From Lysobacteraceae bacterium (GTDB taxonomy: Bacteria; Pseudomonadota; Gammaproteobacteria; Xanthomonadales; Xanthomonadaceae): DNA of 63,152 nt. The position numbers and the translations under genes are program-made. The DNA lies in the NCBI GenBank assembly GCA_031263725.1, contig JAISFF010000006.1:1-63152 (forward strand). Direction: 5' to 3'. The stretch's first letter is position 1, and each line of letters starts with the position of its first letter. The notes under the pieces were generated by a model. It was not told the origin of the DNA. It ran no database searches and saw only the letters and a list, made by a program, of their open reading frames with translations. This document shows positions 1 to 8,385 of the stretch, piece by piece.

Positions 1-183
1 GGCATCCGCTACAACGGCAATGCGCGCGTGAACTATGGTTTCGATCGCGGCTGGTGGGACAACGGCATCGGCCTGACCGCCGAGATCAACGAACGTCATT
101 CGCTGTACGTGGATATCGGCTACACCACGGGCAACAAGTTCGACAAGACGCGGCTGAACCTGGGGTACCGTCTGGGATTCTGA
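1..183 (+). CDS. C-terminal end of an autotransporter beta-barrel protein (5' end outside window)
   Basis: An open frame runs in from the window edge and ends at the TGA at 181-183, giving the last 60 residues. They alternate hydrophobic and polar residues in short strands separated by charged turns (for example a strand around RHSLYVDIGYTTG), and the protein ends in LGYRLGF. A terminal phenylalanine on an amphipathic strand is the outer-membrane sorting signal of autotransporter and other barrel proteins, and the paired strands fit a type V autotransporter barrel. A strong terminator follows at once. The passenger domain, and so the function, is not visible. Another outer-membrane barrel family is possible but less likely. 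Confidence 0.7.
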   Translation, partial: GIRYNGNARVNYGFDRGWWDNGIGLTAEINERHSLYVDIGYTTGNKFDKTRLNLGYRLGF

Positions 184-209
184 GCCGGCCGGAAACCCGC
201 CAAGCAATA

Positions 210-239
210 AAGCCAGGCCGTCATTGGCCTGGCTTTTTT
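210..239 (+). terminator. Intrinsic terminator after the autotransporter gene
   Basis: A perfect 10-bp stem AAGCCAGGCC / GGCCTGGCTT with a 6-nt loop is followed directly by a run of T. It starts 27 bases after the stop codon. The left arm is preceded by A-rich sequence, so it could also stop transcripts coming leftward from maf. Confidence 0.85.
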
Positions 240-288
240 CTTGGCGCGACAATGACGCGACCGGTGGCGGCCATATCGCCATGCGCAC

Positions 289-311
289 CCTGCCGGCCAT
301 ATGCCGGCAGG
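289..311. repeat. 9-bp inverted repeat
   Basis: CCTGCCGGC and GCCGGCAGG pair around a 5-nt loop. There is no T-tract on either strand. It lies just beyond the stop codon of the small minus-strand frame at 313-438, so it may stabilise a 3' end. The function is not known. Confidence 0.4.
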
Positions 312-312
312 A

Positions 313-438
313 TTACATATCCCCAATAGCGGTATGAGTGACGAAAGAGCCCTGCGGGGGATGCTCCATCCTGACCCCCGTCATTTCAAACATTTGTTCC
401 GGCGTCAGTTCATCGGCATGGTAGGCACTGTCGAACAT
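313..438 (-). CDS. Possible 41-residue ORF, or remnant, downstream of maf
   Basis: Reading leftward after maf, the same frame stays open beyond the maf stop and ends at TAA 313-315. An ATG at 436-438 would give 41 residues, MFDSAYHADELTPEQMFEMT and onwards, ending HTAIGDM. The composition looks protein-like (acidic, balanced, few Arg), unlike the Arg- and Ala-rich shadow frames of this genome. I see no convincing ribosome binding site and do not recognise a family. It may be a small gene or the surviving 3' end of a larger lost one. It occupies most of the otherwise empty stretch 240-480. Confidence 0.25.
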   Translation of the reverse strand: MFDSAYHADELTPEQMFEMTGVRMEHPPQGSFVTHTAIGDM

Positions 439-480
439 TCCATCGCCAATGGTGCGCCGTGACGGCGCATCGAGCCGTTG

Positions 481-1050
481 TCAGGGAAGCCGGAACCCCG
501 CCTGGCGCAACAGTTTCGACAACGCGATCAGCGGCAGGCCGATCAGCGCGGTGGGATCGTGCGATTCGATCGCATCGAACAGGGCGATTCCCAGCCCCTC
601 GGATTTGAAGCTGCCGGCACAGTCCAGTGGCTGTTCCGTATCGACGTAGCGGACTATTTCTTCGTGTTCCAGCTTGCGGAAGTTGACCTGGGTCAGGTCG
701 GTCGCGGTCGAGACCTTGTCCCCGCGCGCCAGGCAGACCGCGGTATGGAAGCGGACGCTGCAGCCGGACATCGCGGCCAGTTGTGCGATGGCCCGCTCGC
801 GGGTACCGGGCTTGCCTAGGGTTTCGCCGTTCAGCGCCGCGACCTGATCTGAGCCGATGACCCAGGCTTCCGGCATGGCGGCGGCCACATGCAGGGCCTT
901 GGCTTGGGCCAAGCGCTCGACCAGCTCGACCGGGGCCTCGCCGTGCCGCGGGGTCTCGTCGACCTCCGGGCGCATGGTCTGGAACGGCAGCCGCAGCCGG
1001 CGTAACAATTCCTGGCGATAGGTCGAGGTGGAAGCGAGGACGAGGTTCAT
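481..1050 (-). CDS. maf: Maf/YceF-family nucleoside triphosphate pyrophosphatase
   Basis: The 189-residue protein starts MNLVLASTSTYRQELLRRL, the family signature LASxSxxRxxLL at the N-terminus. It has the VDE motif near residue 30 and the conserved VIGSDQVAALNGETLGKPG region near residue 65. Maf proteins are cytoplasmic housecleaning enzymes that hydrolyse modified nucleotides. The subgroup next to yceD-rpmF in Gammaproteobacteria is YceF, which prefers 7-methyl-GTP, so that activity is inferred from position. The start was chosen at the family N-terminus; the open frame extends 34 codons further upstream but that part overlaps the divergent promoter region. The length is normal for the family. 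Confidence 0.93.
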   Translation of the reverse strand: MNLVLASTSTYRQELLRRLRLPFQTMRPEVDETPRHGEAPVELVERLAQAKALHVAAAMPEAWVIGSDQVAALNGETLGKPGTRERAIAQLAAMSGCSVRFHTAVCLARGDKVSTATDLTQVNFRKLEHEEIVRYVDTEQPLDCAGSFKSEGLGIALFDAIESHDPTALIGLPLIALSKLLRQAGFRLP

Positions 1051-1123
1051 GATGGGGCGGGTTCGAGGGGACAGGCGAGTTTGCGGTGTCTCGGCGCCAT
1101 GAACAAGCACCCGGCCCAACGGT

Positions 1124-1152
1124 TTGACAAGGCGCGGTCGAGTCCTTAACAT
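1124..1152 (+). promoter_or_regulatory. Sigma-70 promoter for the yceD-rpmF-fab operon
   Basis: TTGACA at 1124-1129 and TAACAT at 1147-1152 are separated by exactly 17 bp. The -35 is perfect and the -10 has four of six consensus bases. The expected start of transcription near 1159 leaves a leader of about 17 bases before the yceD ATG. It lies in the maf/yceD intergenic region and points away from maf. Confidence 0.7.
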
Positions 1153-1175
1153 TCAGCAGCTTATGTCTGCTGGGT

Positions 1176-1685
1176 ATGCCTGACGTGCGAGTTCCGGAGA
1201 TTGTGGACGCTTGGCGGATGGTGGCCGAGAGACGGCGGTTCGAAGACGAATGTCCTCTGGCCGATATGTCGCGGTTGCTGGGCAGTCTTGCCGATTCCGA
1301 GGGGATCTGCCGGTTTTCGCTGGAGTTCGGCCGCGATTCGCTGCAAGTGCCTTTGGTGGAATTGCGAATAGAAACGGATCTGCCGCTGATCTGCCAACGC
1401 AGTCTGCGGCGTTTCCTGTTTCCGGTCAGACTGGTGCAGCGCTTGGGCATGATCCGGCAGGAAGTGGACGAGGCGGCCTTGCCGGCGGGTTACGAACCGC
1501 TGCTGGTGCCGGCGAACGGCGAACTGTCGCCGAAGGCGCTGGTCGAGGACGAACTGGTGCTGGCCTTGCCGGTGGTGCCGATCGCCCCGGACAGCGAGCC
1601 GGTGCGGCAGGACTGGGCGCCGGACGAACAGGAACGGCAGGCGGTCAGCCCCTTCGCGGTGCTGACGATGCTGAAGAAAAACTGA
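1176..1685 (+). CDS. yceD: YceD-family protein (DUF177)
   Basis: The 169-residue protein has the family layout: an N-terminal beta-rich part with ECPLADMSRLL, a central FGRDSLQVPLVELRIETDLP, the cysteine-containing LICQRSLRRF segment near residue 75, and the conserved end SPFAVLTMLKK. The position directly before rpmF is typical. In other bacteria the DUF177 protein is linked to accumulation of 23S rRNA and co-expression with L32, so a role in ribosome assembly is likely but not proven here. No strong Shine-Dalgarno sequence precedes the ATG, which lies about 17 bases after the predicted transcription start. Confidence 0.9.
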   Translation: MPDVRVPEIVDAWRMVAERRRFEDECPLADMSRLLGSLADSEGICRFSLEFGRDSLQVPLVELRIETDLPLICQRSLRRFLFPVRLVQRLGMIRQEVDEAALPAGYEPLLVPANGELSPKALVEDELVLALPVVPIAPDSEPVRQDWAPDEQERQAVSPFAVLTMLKKN

Positions 1686-1767
1686 TTTGCCGCCGACGGT
1701 TGCGGAAGCGGCGGATCGGCAAACCTGATGAATCGATGTTCTCAAATTTGAATCTTGGAGCAGGACC

Positions 1768-1965
1768 ATGGCTGTACAGAAATCCCGAGTTTCCCCTTCC
1801 CGTCGCGGCCAGCGCCGCGCGCATGACGCGTTGAGCGCCAAGCAACTGTCCACCGACCCGACCAGTGGCGAGGTGCATGTGCGTCATCACGTCACCGCCG
1901 ACGGTTATTATCGCGGCCGCAAGGTCATCGCGAGCAAGAGTGCGATCGTCGACGACGAAGATTGA
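1768..1965 (+). CDS. rpmF: 50S ribosomal protein L32
   Basis: The 65-residue basic protein begins [20 protein letters not shown], the diagnostic bL32 N-terminus, and contains [20 protein letters not shown]. It is a large-subunit ribosomal protein near the peptidyl-transferase region. It lies 82 bases after yceD with GGAGCAGG placed before the ATG. The zinc-binding cysteines of some L32 proteins are absent, as is common in Gammaproteobacteria. Confidence 0.97.
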   Translation: MAVQKSRVSPSRRGQRRAHDALSAKQLSTDPTSGEVHVRHHVTADGYYRGRKVIASKSAIVDDED

Positions 1966-2081
1966 TTGACGACGCCATCGGCGCAATCCTGGCCGTCCAT
2001 GCCATGCCATCGAGCTGGTGGACGGACAGGGTATTCGGCAACCGGGTTCCCGCATGATGGAACCTCGCAAGGGGACGGGTT

Positions 2082-3062
2082 ATGAGCGAGCGCATCTATT
2101 CGCGGATCGCCGGAACCGGCAGTTGTCTGCCGGAGAAAGTGGTCACCAATGACGATCTTTCCAGGATCGTCGAGACCAGCGACGAATGGATCGTCAGCCG
2201 TACCGGAATCCGTGAACGCCGGGTTGCGGCCGAGGGGCAGATCACCGGCGACCTGGGCTATGGCGCCGCGCTGAAAGCGATGGAAGCGGCGGGCGTGACT
2301 GCTGGCGACATCGATCTGATCGTGGTCGGCACCACCACGCCCGATCTGGTTTTCCCGTCCACCGCCTGTTTGATCCAGGCGCGCCTCGGCGCCAACGGTT
2401 GCGCCGCGTTCGATGTCAATGCCGCCTGTTCGGGGTTCGTCTTCGCGCTGAGCGTCGCCGACCAGTTCATCCGCTCCGGGACCGCGAAGACGGCGCTGGT
2501 GATCGGCGCGGAGACGCTGACACGAATGGTGGACTGGACCGAGCGCACCACCTGCGTGCTGTTCGGCGATGGTGCCGGCGCGGTCGTGCTGAAGGCCGAC
2601 CAGGAAGCCGGCATCTACAGCACGCATCTGCATGCCGACGGCTCGAAGAAGGAGCTGTTGTGGAATCCGGTCGGCGTATCGACCGGGTTCGATGCGAGCA
2701 AGCCCAACTGCGGCGTCCGCATCAACATGGCCGGCAATGAAGTCTTCAAGCACGCGGTCAAGGCGTTGGATGCGGTCGTCGACGAGACGCTGGCCGCCAA
2801 CGGCCTGGACAAGAGCGATCTGGACTGGCTGATTCCGCACCAGGCCAACCTGCGCATCATCGAGGCCACCGCCAAGCGGCTGGAAATGCCGATGGAGCGG
2901 GTGATCGTCACCGTGGACAAACACGGCAATACTTCCTCGGCATCGGTGCCGATGGCGCTGGATGAAGCGGTCCGGTCCGGCAAGGTGCGGCGCGGCCAAT
3001 TGTTGCTGCTGGAAGCGTTCGGCGGCGGTTTCACCTGGGGTTCGGCGCTGATCCGCTATTGA
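2082..3062 (+). CDS. fabH: 3-oxoacyl-ACP synthase III (FabH)
   Basis: FabH starts type II fatty acid synthesis by condensing an acyl-CoA primer with malonyl-ACP in the cytoplasm. The 326 residues carry the complete Cys-His-Asn triad: Cys116 in [11 protein letters not shown], His253 in [11 protein letters not shown] and Asn283 in [10 protein letters not shown]. The C-terminal [13 protein letters not shown] is also standard. AAGGGG precedes the ATG. In many Gammaproteobacteria plsX lies between rpmF and fabH; here the 116-bp gap has no room for it. Confidence 0.97.
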   Translation: MSERIYSRIAGTGSCLPEKVVTNDDLSRIVETSDEWIVSRTGIRERRVAAEGQITGDLGYGAALKAMEAAGVTAGDIDLIVVGTTTPDLVFPSTACLIQARLGANGCAAFDVNAACSGFVFALSVADQFIRSGTAKTALVIGAETLTRMVDWTERTTCVLFGDGAGAVVLKADQEAGIYSTHLHADGSKKELLWNPVGVSTGFDASKPNCGVRINMAGNEVFKHAVKALDAVVDETLAANGLDKSDLDWLIPHQANLRIIEATAKRLEMPMERVIVTVDKHGNTSSASVPMALDEAVRSGKVRRGQLLLLEAFGGGFTWGSALIRY

Positions 3063-3409
3063 TGAATACGGGCGGGAGGCCGCCCGTTGATCCATTGCCG
3101 CGATGGGATTCCCCGGCGGCACAAGGCGTTTTATGTCTTCAGGCCAAGCCTTCTTGTGGCCACGGCGCTTTCCGGTCCGGCCCGGAGAAGGCTCCGTCGT
3201 GTCGTTGCCGTTTCCATCGGTTGAATCCATCGGTCCGTGCGGCGCGTGCAACGCGCGGCCGACGGTGCGGGATATCGCGACAGGCACGGGAACAGGCGAA
3301 TCGTTGTTCGCGCGTTGTTCCGGTGTATCCGCCGCATACGCCCGAGTACAGACAGACCCGAGGTTTGCCACGTATCATCGCGGTTCGTTTTTGCCGCGGA
3401 AGTCTCGCC
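3063..3409. other. Intergenic region between fabH and fabD, no gene seen
   Basis: The 347 bases hold only Arg- and Pro-rich shadow frames. One of these is in frame with fabD and would add 117 residues, but its composition is unlike FabD. I found no terminator, no clear promoter and no recognisable remnant. Confidence 0.5.
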
Positions 3410-4351
3410 ATGACCCAATCCAGACTGGCTTTCGTTTTTCCCGGACAGGGATCGCAGGTACTGGGCATGCTCGCCGGGCTGGCCGAATTGCATCCCCTGG
3501 TCCGTGCCGCTTTCGATGAAGCCTCCGAGGGCGCCGGCACCGATCTGTGGGCGTTGTCGCAAGGCGGTCCCGAGGAAATGCTCAACCGCACCGAATACAC
3601 CCAGCCGGCCCTGCTGGCGGCGGGCATGGCCGTGTGGCGGGTTTGGCAACAGCAGAAAGGCGCGATGCCGGGCGTACTGGCCGGGCACAGCCTGGGTGAA
3701 TACACGGCGCTGGTTGCCGCGGATGCCTTGTCGCTGCGGGATGGCGCGCATCTGGTGCGTTTGCGTGGACAACTGATGCAGGAAGCCGTTCCTGCCGGCG
3801 CTGGCGCCATGGCTGCGGTCATGGGCGCTGAGGATGCGCTGGTGCAGGAAGTGTGTGAACAGGCGGCCGGCAGTCAGGTCGTGGTTCCCGCCAATTACAA
3901 TTCGCCGGGGCAGATCGTGATCGGCGGCGACACCGGAGCGGTGGATCGCGCGCTGGCCTTGCTGAGCGAGCGCGGCGTCCGCAAGGCGGTGAAGCTGGCG
4001 GTCAGCGTACCGTCGCATACCCCGCTGATGCGCGAGGCCGGCAACCGGCTGGCCGAGACCATGAAGGGGATGCAGTGGCGCATGCCCTCGCTGCCGGTCG
4101 TGCAGAACGTCGATGCGCGGATACATGCAGACATCGATGCAATCCGCGATGCGCTGGTCCGGCAGTTGTACCTGCCGGTGCGCTGGACCGGATGCGTGCA
4201 GGCCCTGGTGGCGCGCGGTGCGACAAGTATTGCCGAATGCGGCCCGGGCAAAGTGCTGACCGGGCTGATCAGGCGCATCGACAAGCAAATTGATGCAAGA
4301 CCGTTGGGTACAGTTGACGAATTCATCAATGCGCTTGGAGAATTGACATAA
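3410..4351 (+). CDS. fabD: Malonyl-CoA:ACP transacylase (FabD)
   Basis: FabD moves malonyl groups from CoA to acyl carrier protein. The 313-residue protein begins MTQSRLAFVFPGQGSQVLGM, has the nucleophile Ser94 in GHSLGE, Arg119 in LVRLRGQLMQ, His203 in SVPSHTPLM, and the conserved QNVDA near residue 250. The start at 3410 matches the family N-terminus and gives normal length; the open frame upstream is not coding. Confidence 0.97.
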   Translation: MTQSRLAFVFPGQGSQVLGMLAGLAELHPLVRAAFDEASEGAGTDLWALSQGGPEEMLNRTEYTQPALLAAGMAVWRVWQQQKGAMPGVLAGHSLGEYTALVAADALSLRDGAHLVRLRGQLMQEAVPAGAGAMAAVMGAEDALVQEVCEQAAGSQVVVPANYNSPGQIVIGGDTGAVDRALALLSERGVRKAVKLAVSVPSHTPLMREAGNRLAETMKGMQWRMPSLPVVQNVDARIHADIDAIRDALVRQLYLPVRWTGCVQALVARGATSIAECGPGKVLTGLIRRIDKQIDARPLGTVDEFINALGELT

Positions 4352-4373
4352 GCCAACGAAATTGGAGATTCCA

Positions 4374-4634
4374 ATGAAAGTATGGGAGTTGGAGCGGGCA
4401 GTCTGGGAGATTGACGGAATTCGTATCGTGATACGTGCGCCAATCGATATGATTGTCGAGGCTGCGGAGTACAAGAAGACTGCCGCTGATAGTAGCTGGA
4501 CGCTTAAGGAACTTGCCGAAAAGCGAATCAACAAATGCGTTCAACCCTATACATTTGAATTCATTGACGGGTCTGGCAGGATTCCGCACAAGGTCAGCAG
4601 ACTGCCAAAAGTCAGAGGAAGTTATTCGAAATAA
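4374..4634 (+). CDS. Small AT-rich ORF of unknown function inside the fab operon
   Basis: This 86-residue protein, MKVWELERAVWEIDGIRIVI to KVRGSYSK, has no signal peptide or membrane segment and mixes acidic and basic residues like a small soluble protein. TTGGAGATT sits 6 bases before the chosen ATG at 4374; an alternative ATG at 4362 overlaps that site. The gene and its flanks (about 4352-4658) are clearly richer in A+T than everything around them, close to half G+C by eye, and use codons such as ATA, AAA and TTT that its neighbours avoid. It fills the gap between fabD and fabG, where these genes are normally adjacent. I do not recognise a named family. Base composition suggests acquisition by transfer. 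Confidence 0.65.
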   Translation: MKVWELERAVWEIDGIRIVIRAPIDMIVEAAEYKKTAADSSWTLKELAEKRINKCVQPYTFEFIDGSGRIPHKVSRLPKVRGSYSK

Positions 4635-4658
4635 AAGAATCAGAGAAAAAGTGAATTG

Positions 4659-5402
4659 ATGACTATTCCACTCGAGGGTGAAATCGCGTTGGTCACCGGC
4701 GCCAGTCGTGGTATCGGCCAGGCCATTGCCGACGAGCTTGCCGCACAGGGCGCGGTGGTCGTCGGTACCGCTACCACCGACCACGGCGCGCAGGCGATCG
4801 CCGAACGGCTCGCCGCAGCGGGCGGGCACGGCCGCAAGCTGGATGTCGCCGATAGCGCGGCTGTCGATGCGCTGATCGAGGAGATCGCCAAGTCCTTCGG
4901 TCCGGTATCGATCCTGGTCAACAACGCCGGCATTGCCCGCGACAATCTGCTGATGCGGATGAAGGAAGAGGACTGGCAGGCGATCCTGGATACCAACCTG
5001 AGCAGTGTGTTCCGGACCAGCAAGGCGGTCATGCGCGGCATGATGAAGGCGCGCAAGGGACGCATCGTCAACATCGCGTCGGTGATCGGACTGATCGGCA
5101 ACGCGGGCCAGGCCAACTACGCCGCCGCCAAGGCCGGCATCATCGCTTTCAGCAAATCGCTGGCCAAGGAGGTCGGCAGCCGCGGCATCACCGTCAACGT
5201 GGTCGCGCCGGGGTTCGTCAATACCGACATGACCCGCGAGCTGCCGGAGGGTGCCAAGCAGACGATGCTGAAGCAGATCGCGCTGGAGCGCTTGGGCGAA
5301 CCGGCCGACATCGCGCGCGCCGTGGCGTTCCTGGCCGGCCCCGGTGCCAGCTACATCACCGGCGAAACCCTGCACGTCAACGGCGGCATGTACATGCCAT
5401 AG
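4659..5402 (+). CDS. fabG: 3-oxoacyl-ACP reductase (FabG)
   Basis: FabG reduces 3-oxoacyl-ACP with NADPH in the elongation cycle. The 247-residue short-chain dehydrogenase has the cofactor motif TGASRGIG at 13-20, NNAG at 88-91, and the catalytic set Ser141, Tyr154 and Lys158 (SVIGLIGNAGQANYAAAKAG), ending HVNGGMYMP. A TTG lies one codon upstream of the ATG at 4659; I prefer the ATG. The ribosome binding site (AGAGAAAA) is weak and lies in the AT-rich insertion, so the inserted ORF may affect fabG translation. Confidence 0.97.
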   Translation: MTIPLEGEIALVTGASRGIGQAIADELAAQGAVVVGTATTDHGAQAIAERLAAAGGHGRKLDVADSAAVDALIEEIAKSFGPVSILVNNAGIARDNLLMRMKEEDWQAILDTNLSSVFRTSKAVMRGMMKARKGRIVNIASVIGLIGNAGQANYAAAKAGIIAFSKSLAKEVGSRGITVNVVAPGFVNTDMTRELPEGAKQTMLKQIALERLGEPADIARAVAFLAGPGASYITGETLHVNGGMYMP

Positions 5403-5570
5403 CGGCTGCCTCGATCCGCCAGATGTATTTAATCGATTGAAATGAAAGAAGATTTTCGGGCACTGCCCGGATCGTCCAGTTTTGACTAAACTATCCGACT
5501 TCCAATATCGACACTGATCGTCATGTTTGTGACGATTTCCAATCATCCCCAGTCCGCCTGGAGTAAATAC

Positions 5571-5810
5571 ATGAGTACCATCGAAGAGCGCGTCAAGAAG
5601 ATCGTCATTGAGCAGCTTGGCGTCAAAGAGGAAGAGGTCACCAACAGTTCGTCATTCGTGGACGATCTGGGCGCGGACTCGCTGGACACCGTCGAGCTGG
5701 TCATGGCGCTGGAAGAAGAATTCGAATGCGAGATTCCCGACGAGGAAGCCGAGAAGATCACCACCGTCCAGCAGGCCGTCGATTACATCAAGGCGCACGT
5801 CAAGAGCTGA
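5571..5810 (+). CDS. acpP: Acyl carrier protein
   Basis: This 79-residue acidic protein carries growing acyl chains on a phosphopantetheine arm attached to Ser37 in the motif [13 protein letters not shown]. It starts [17 protein letters not shown] and ends DYIKAHVKS, almost the classic E. coli form. CTGGAG precedes the ATG. The 168-bp gap after fabG is AT-rich and contains TTGACT at 5482-5487 with a poor -10 (AATATC, 5504-5509), so a separate acpP promoter, common for this very abundant protein, is possible but only weakly supported. Confidence 0.98.
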   Translation: MSTIEERVKKIVIEQLGVKEEEVTNSSSFVDDLGADSLDTVELVMALEEEFECEIPDEEAEKITTVQQAVDYIKAHVKS

Positions 5811-5852
5811 CGCGTCTTCCCTGGGACAGACATGTTCTGGCCTGTGATGGAG

Positions 5853-5877
5853 GCAGGGCCGCGCATCGCGGCCCTGC
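5853..5877 (+). other. 11-bp perfect hairpin between acpP and fabF
   Basis: GCAGGGCCGCG and CGCGGCCCTGC pair around a 3-nt loop. There is no T-tract, so it is more likely an mRNA-stabilising element or partial attenuator that lets acpP be made in excess of fabF than a full terminator. Confidence 0.6.
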
Positions 5878-5930
5878 GCGCATCCGGTTTTCCCTTGCCG
5901 ATGCAGTAACCAGTACGTTAGGAGCCTTTC

Positions 5931-7169
5931 ATGAGCCAACGCCGCGTCGTCATCACGGGTATGGGCATGCTGACCCCGTTGGGCAACGATCTTGCTTCGA
6001 CCTGGGACGGCGTCATCAATGGCCGTTCGGGCATCGGCCCGATCACCACGCTGGACGTTTCCCAGTTCAGCACCCGCATCGCCGGCGAGGTACGCGGATT
6101 CGATCCCACCGCGTTCATCAATCCCAAGGACGCCAGGAAGATGGACCCGTTCATCCATTACGGGTTGGCCGCATCGTTCATGGCGCTGGAGGACGCGGGA
6201 CTGGAAATCACCGGGGCCAATGCCGAGCGCACCGGCGCCATCATCGGTTCCGGCATCGGCGGCCTGCTCGGCATCGAGGAGCAGACGGCCAAGTTCATCG
6301 AGGGCGGCCCGCGCAGGGTTTCGCCATTCTATGTGCCATCCACCATCATCAACATGTTGCCCGGCCAGCTGAGCATCATCAAAGGGCTGAAGGGGCCGAC
6401 GTTCTCGGTGGTTTCGGCCTGCGCCTCGTCGAATCATTCGATCGGCATGGCGATGCGCGCAATCCAGCACGGCGACGCCGACATCATGGTCGCCGGCGGC
6501 GCGGAACGCGGTTCGTCGCCCACCTCCATTGCCGGATTTTGCTCGATGAAAGCGATGTCCACCCGCAACGACGAGCCGACCCGCGCCTCGCGTCCGTGGG
6601 ACAAGGATCGCGACGGCTTCGTGCTGGGCGATGGCGCCGGTATCCTGATCCTCGAGGAATACGCGCATGCGAAGGCGCGCGGCGCCCGCATCTATGCCGA
6701 GCTGGCGGGCTTCGGTGCGAGTTCCGACGCATTCCACATGACCGCTCCCAGCGAAAACGGCGAGGGCCCGGCGCGCTGCATGAAAGCTGCCTTCAACGAT
6801 GCAGGCATCGTGCCCGAGCAGGTCGAATACCTGAATGCGCACGGCACTTCCACGCCGTTGGGTGACTTGGCGGAAACCCTGGCGCTGAAGACCGCGCTGG
6901 GCGATCACGCCTACAAGGCCATGATCAGTTCCACCAAGTCGATGACCGGGCATCTGCTGGGTGCCGCGGGCGGCGTCGAAGCGATTCTGTCGGTGCTGGC
7001 GATCCATCACGGCATCATCCCGCCGACGATCAATCTGGACGAGCCGGGCGAAGGTTGCGACCTGGACTTCGTGCCGAATGTGGCACGCGAGCGCAAGATC
7101 GATGTCGCCGTTTCCAACGGCTTCGGTTTCGGTGGCACCAACGGTACGCTGGTGTTCCGGCGGATCTGA
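5931..7169 (+). CDS. fabF: 3-oxoacyl-ACP synthase II (FabF)
   Basis: FabF elongates acyl-ACP and helps set unsaturated chain length. The 412-residue condensing enzyme has the Cys-His-His triad: Cys164 in SVVSACASSNHSIG, His304 in LNAHGTSTPLGD and His341 in STKSMTGHLLGAAGG, plus the glycine-rich GFGFGGTNG near residue 402. TTAGGAGCC precedes the ATG. The loop AERGSSPTSIAGFCSMKAMS differs in detail from the E. coli version but keeps all active-site residues. pabC, which often follows fabF, is not present here. Confidence 0.97.
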   Translation: MSQRRVVITGMGMLTPLGNDLASTWDGVINGRSGIGPITTLDVSQFSTRIAGEVRGFDPTAFINPKDARKMDPFIHYGLAASFMALEDAGLEITGANAERTGAIIGSGIGGLLGIEEQTAKFIEGGPRRVSPFYVPSTIINMLPGQLSIIKGLKGPTFSVVSACASSNHSIGMAMRAIQHGDADIMVAGGAERGSSPTSIAGFCSMKAMSTRNDEPTRASRPWDKDRDGFVLGDGAGILILEEYAHAKARGARIYAELAGFGASSDAFHMTAPSENGEGPARCMKAAFNDAGIVPEQVEYLNAHGTSTPLGDLAETLALKTALGDHAYKAMISSTKSMTGHLLGAAGGVEAILSVLAIHHGIIPPTINLDEPGEGCDLDFVPNVARERKIDVAVSNGFGFGGTNGTLVFRRI

Positions 7170-7293
7170 TCGATGTGCGGGCGGACCCAGGCCCGGGACG
7201 GCCGCCATCCATCTCGTGCCACGGTTGCCGGGCCGGTATCCAGGGCCGGGGACCATTGCAAACCGCATCCGTCGTACCGAATGAGGGGGTCGC

Positions 7294-8385
7294 GTGGCGC
7301 TGCGTCGAACCGGTAATGTTCTGATCGCTATCGTCGCGATATGCCTGATCGGCGGCGCGGCGGCGGGATTCCTGGGTTGGCAGCGATACCGTGGTTTCTC
7401 CCAGCATCCCGTTTCGGGCTTGGCGGAAGACACGACGGTACAGGTCGTGCGCGGCGACTCGTTCGGAACCGTGCTGGCCAGGCTGCGCACCGCCGGAATC
7501 CGCGATGGTCATGATCTCGAATGGCGCCTGCTGGCCAAACAGCTCGATGCGGCCGGCAAACTGAAAGTCGGCGAATACGAACTCGAGCCCGGCATGACTC
7601 CCGCCGAAATCCTGCGGCGCATGCGCGACGGGCGCGTGATCCAGTATCGCTTCACGCTGGTCGAAGGCTGGAATTTCCGGCAGGTGCGCGCCGCGCTGAA
7701 CAATGCGCAGGTACTGCGCCATGAAACTCCGGAACTGGATGACGCCATGCTGATGGCGACGCTCGGCTTTCCGGGGCAGCACCCGGAAGGGCGCTTCCTG
7801 CCGGAAACCTACATCTTTCATCGTGGCGCCAGCGACCTGGACATCCTGAAACAGGCCTATCAGGCCATGGATGAAGCGCTGGCCGCAGCATGGGCGCAAC
7901 GAAAGCCCGATCTGCCGTTGAAGTCCGCCTACGAAGCCCTGATCCTGGCATCGATCGTCGAGAAGGAAACCGGACAGGCCTCGGAGCGCCGCCGGATCGC
8001 CGGCGTGTTCACCCGCCGGCTGCAGCGCGGCATGCTGTTGCAGACCGATCCCACCGTGATCTACGGCATGGGCGGCGGCTATTCGGGCAGTATCGGCCGG
8101 CGCGGTCTGGATACCGACACGCCCTACAACACCTATCTGCATCCGGGCCTGCCGCCCACACCGATCGCCATGCCCGGCAAGGCCGCGCTGCAGGCGGCGG
8201 TGGATCCGGCGCCGGGCGATGCCTTGTTCTTCGTGTCGAAGAACGATGGCAGCCATGTTTTTTCGGCCACCTATGCGCAGCACAATGCCTGGGTGGACTG
8301 CTATCAGCGCAAGCGGGCGGCCAGTTGCCGCGCCTTGCAGCGCACGGCCCAGGGCCAACAGGAAAACGAAGAGGTATCGCCATGA
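7294..8385 (+). CDS. mltG: Endolytic murein transglycosylase MltG (YceG family)
   Basis: MltG cleaves nascent glycan strands at the inner membrane and helps set their length. The 363-residue protein has an N-terminal membrane anchor at about 8-28, then a periplasmic YceG/MltG domain. The conserved catalytic Glu is Glu223 in LILASIVEKETG; the downstream TDPTVIYG and YNTYLHPGLPPTPI motifs are present. The start is GTG at 7294 with GAGGGGG upstream. Its stop overlaps the tmk start in ATGA. Confidence 0.95.
   Translation: MALRRTGNVLIAIVAICLIGGAAAGFLGWQRYRGFSQHPVSGLAEDTTVQVVRGDSFGTVLARLRTAGIRDGHDLEWRLLAKQLDAAGKLKVGEYELEPGMTPAEILRRMRDGRVIQYRFTLVEGWNFRQVRAALNNAQVLRHETPELDDAMLMATLGFPGQHPEGRFLPETYIFHRGASDLDILKQAYQAMDEALAAAWAQRKPDLPLKSAYEALILASIVEKETGQASERRRIAGVFTRRLQRGMLLQTDPTVIYGMGGGYSGSIGRRGLDTDTPYNTYLHPGLPPTPIAMPGKAALQAAVDPAPGDALFFVSKNDGSHVFSATYAQHNAWVDCYQRKRAASCRALQRTAQGQQENEEVSP

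Noticed and set aside
3059-3409. 117-codon in-frame extension at the 5' end of fabD
   Set aside because: The added part is Arg-, Cys- and Pro-rich with no resemblance to FabD; the family start MTQSRLAFVFPGQGS is at 3410.
7170-7293. Search for pabC between fabF and mltG
   Set aside because: Only 124 bases are present and contain no aminodeoxychorismate lyase sequence.
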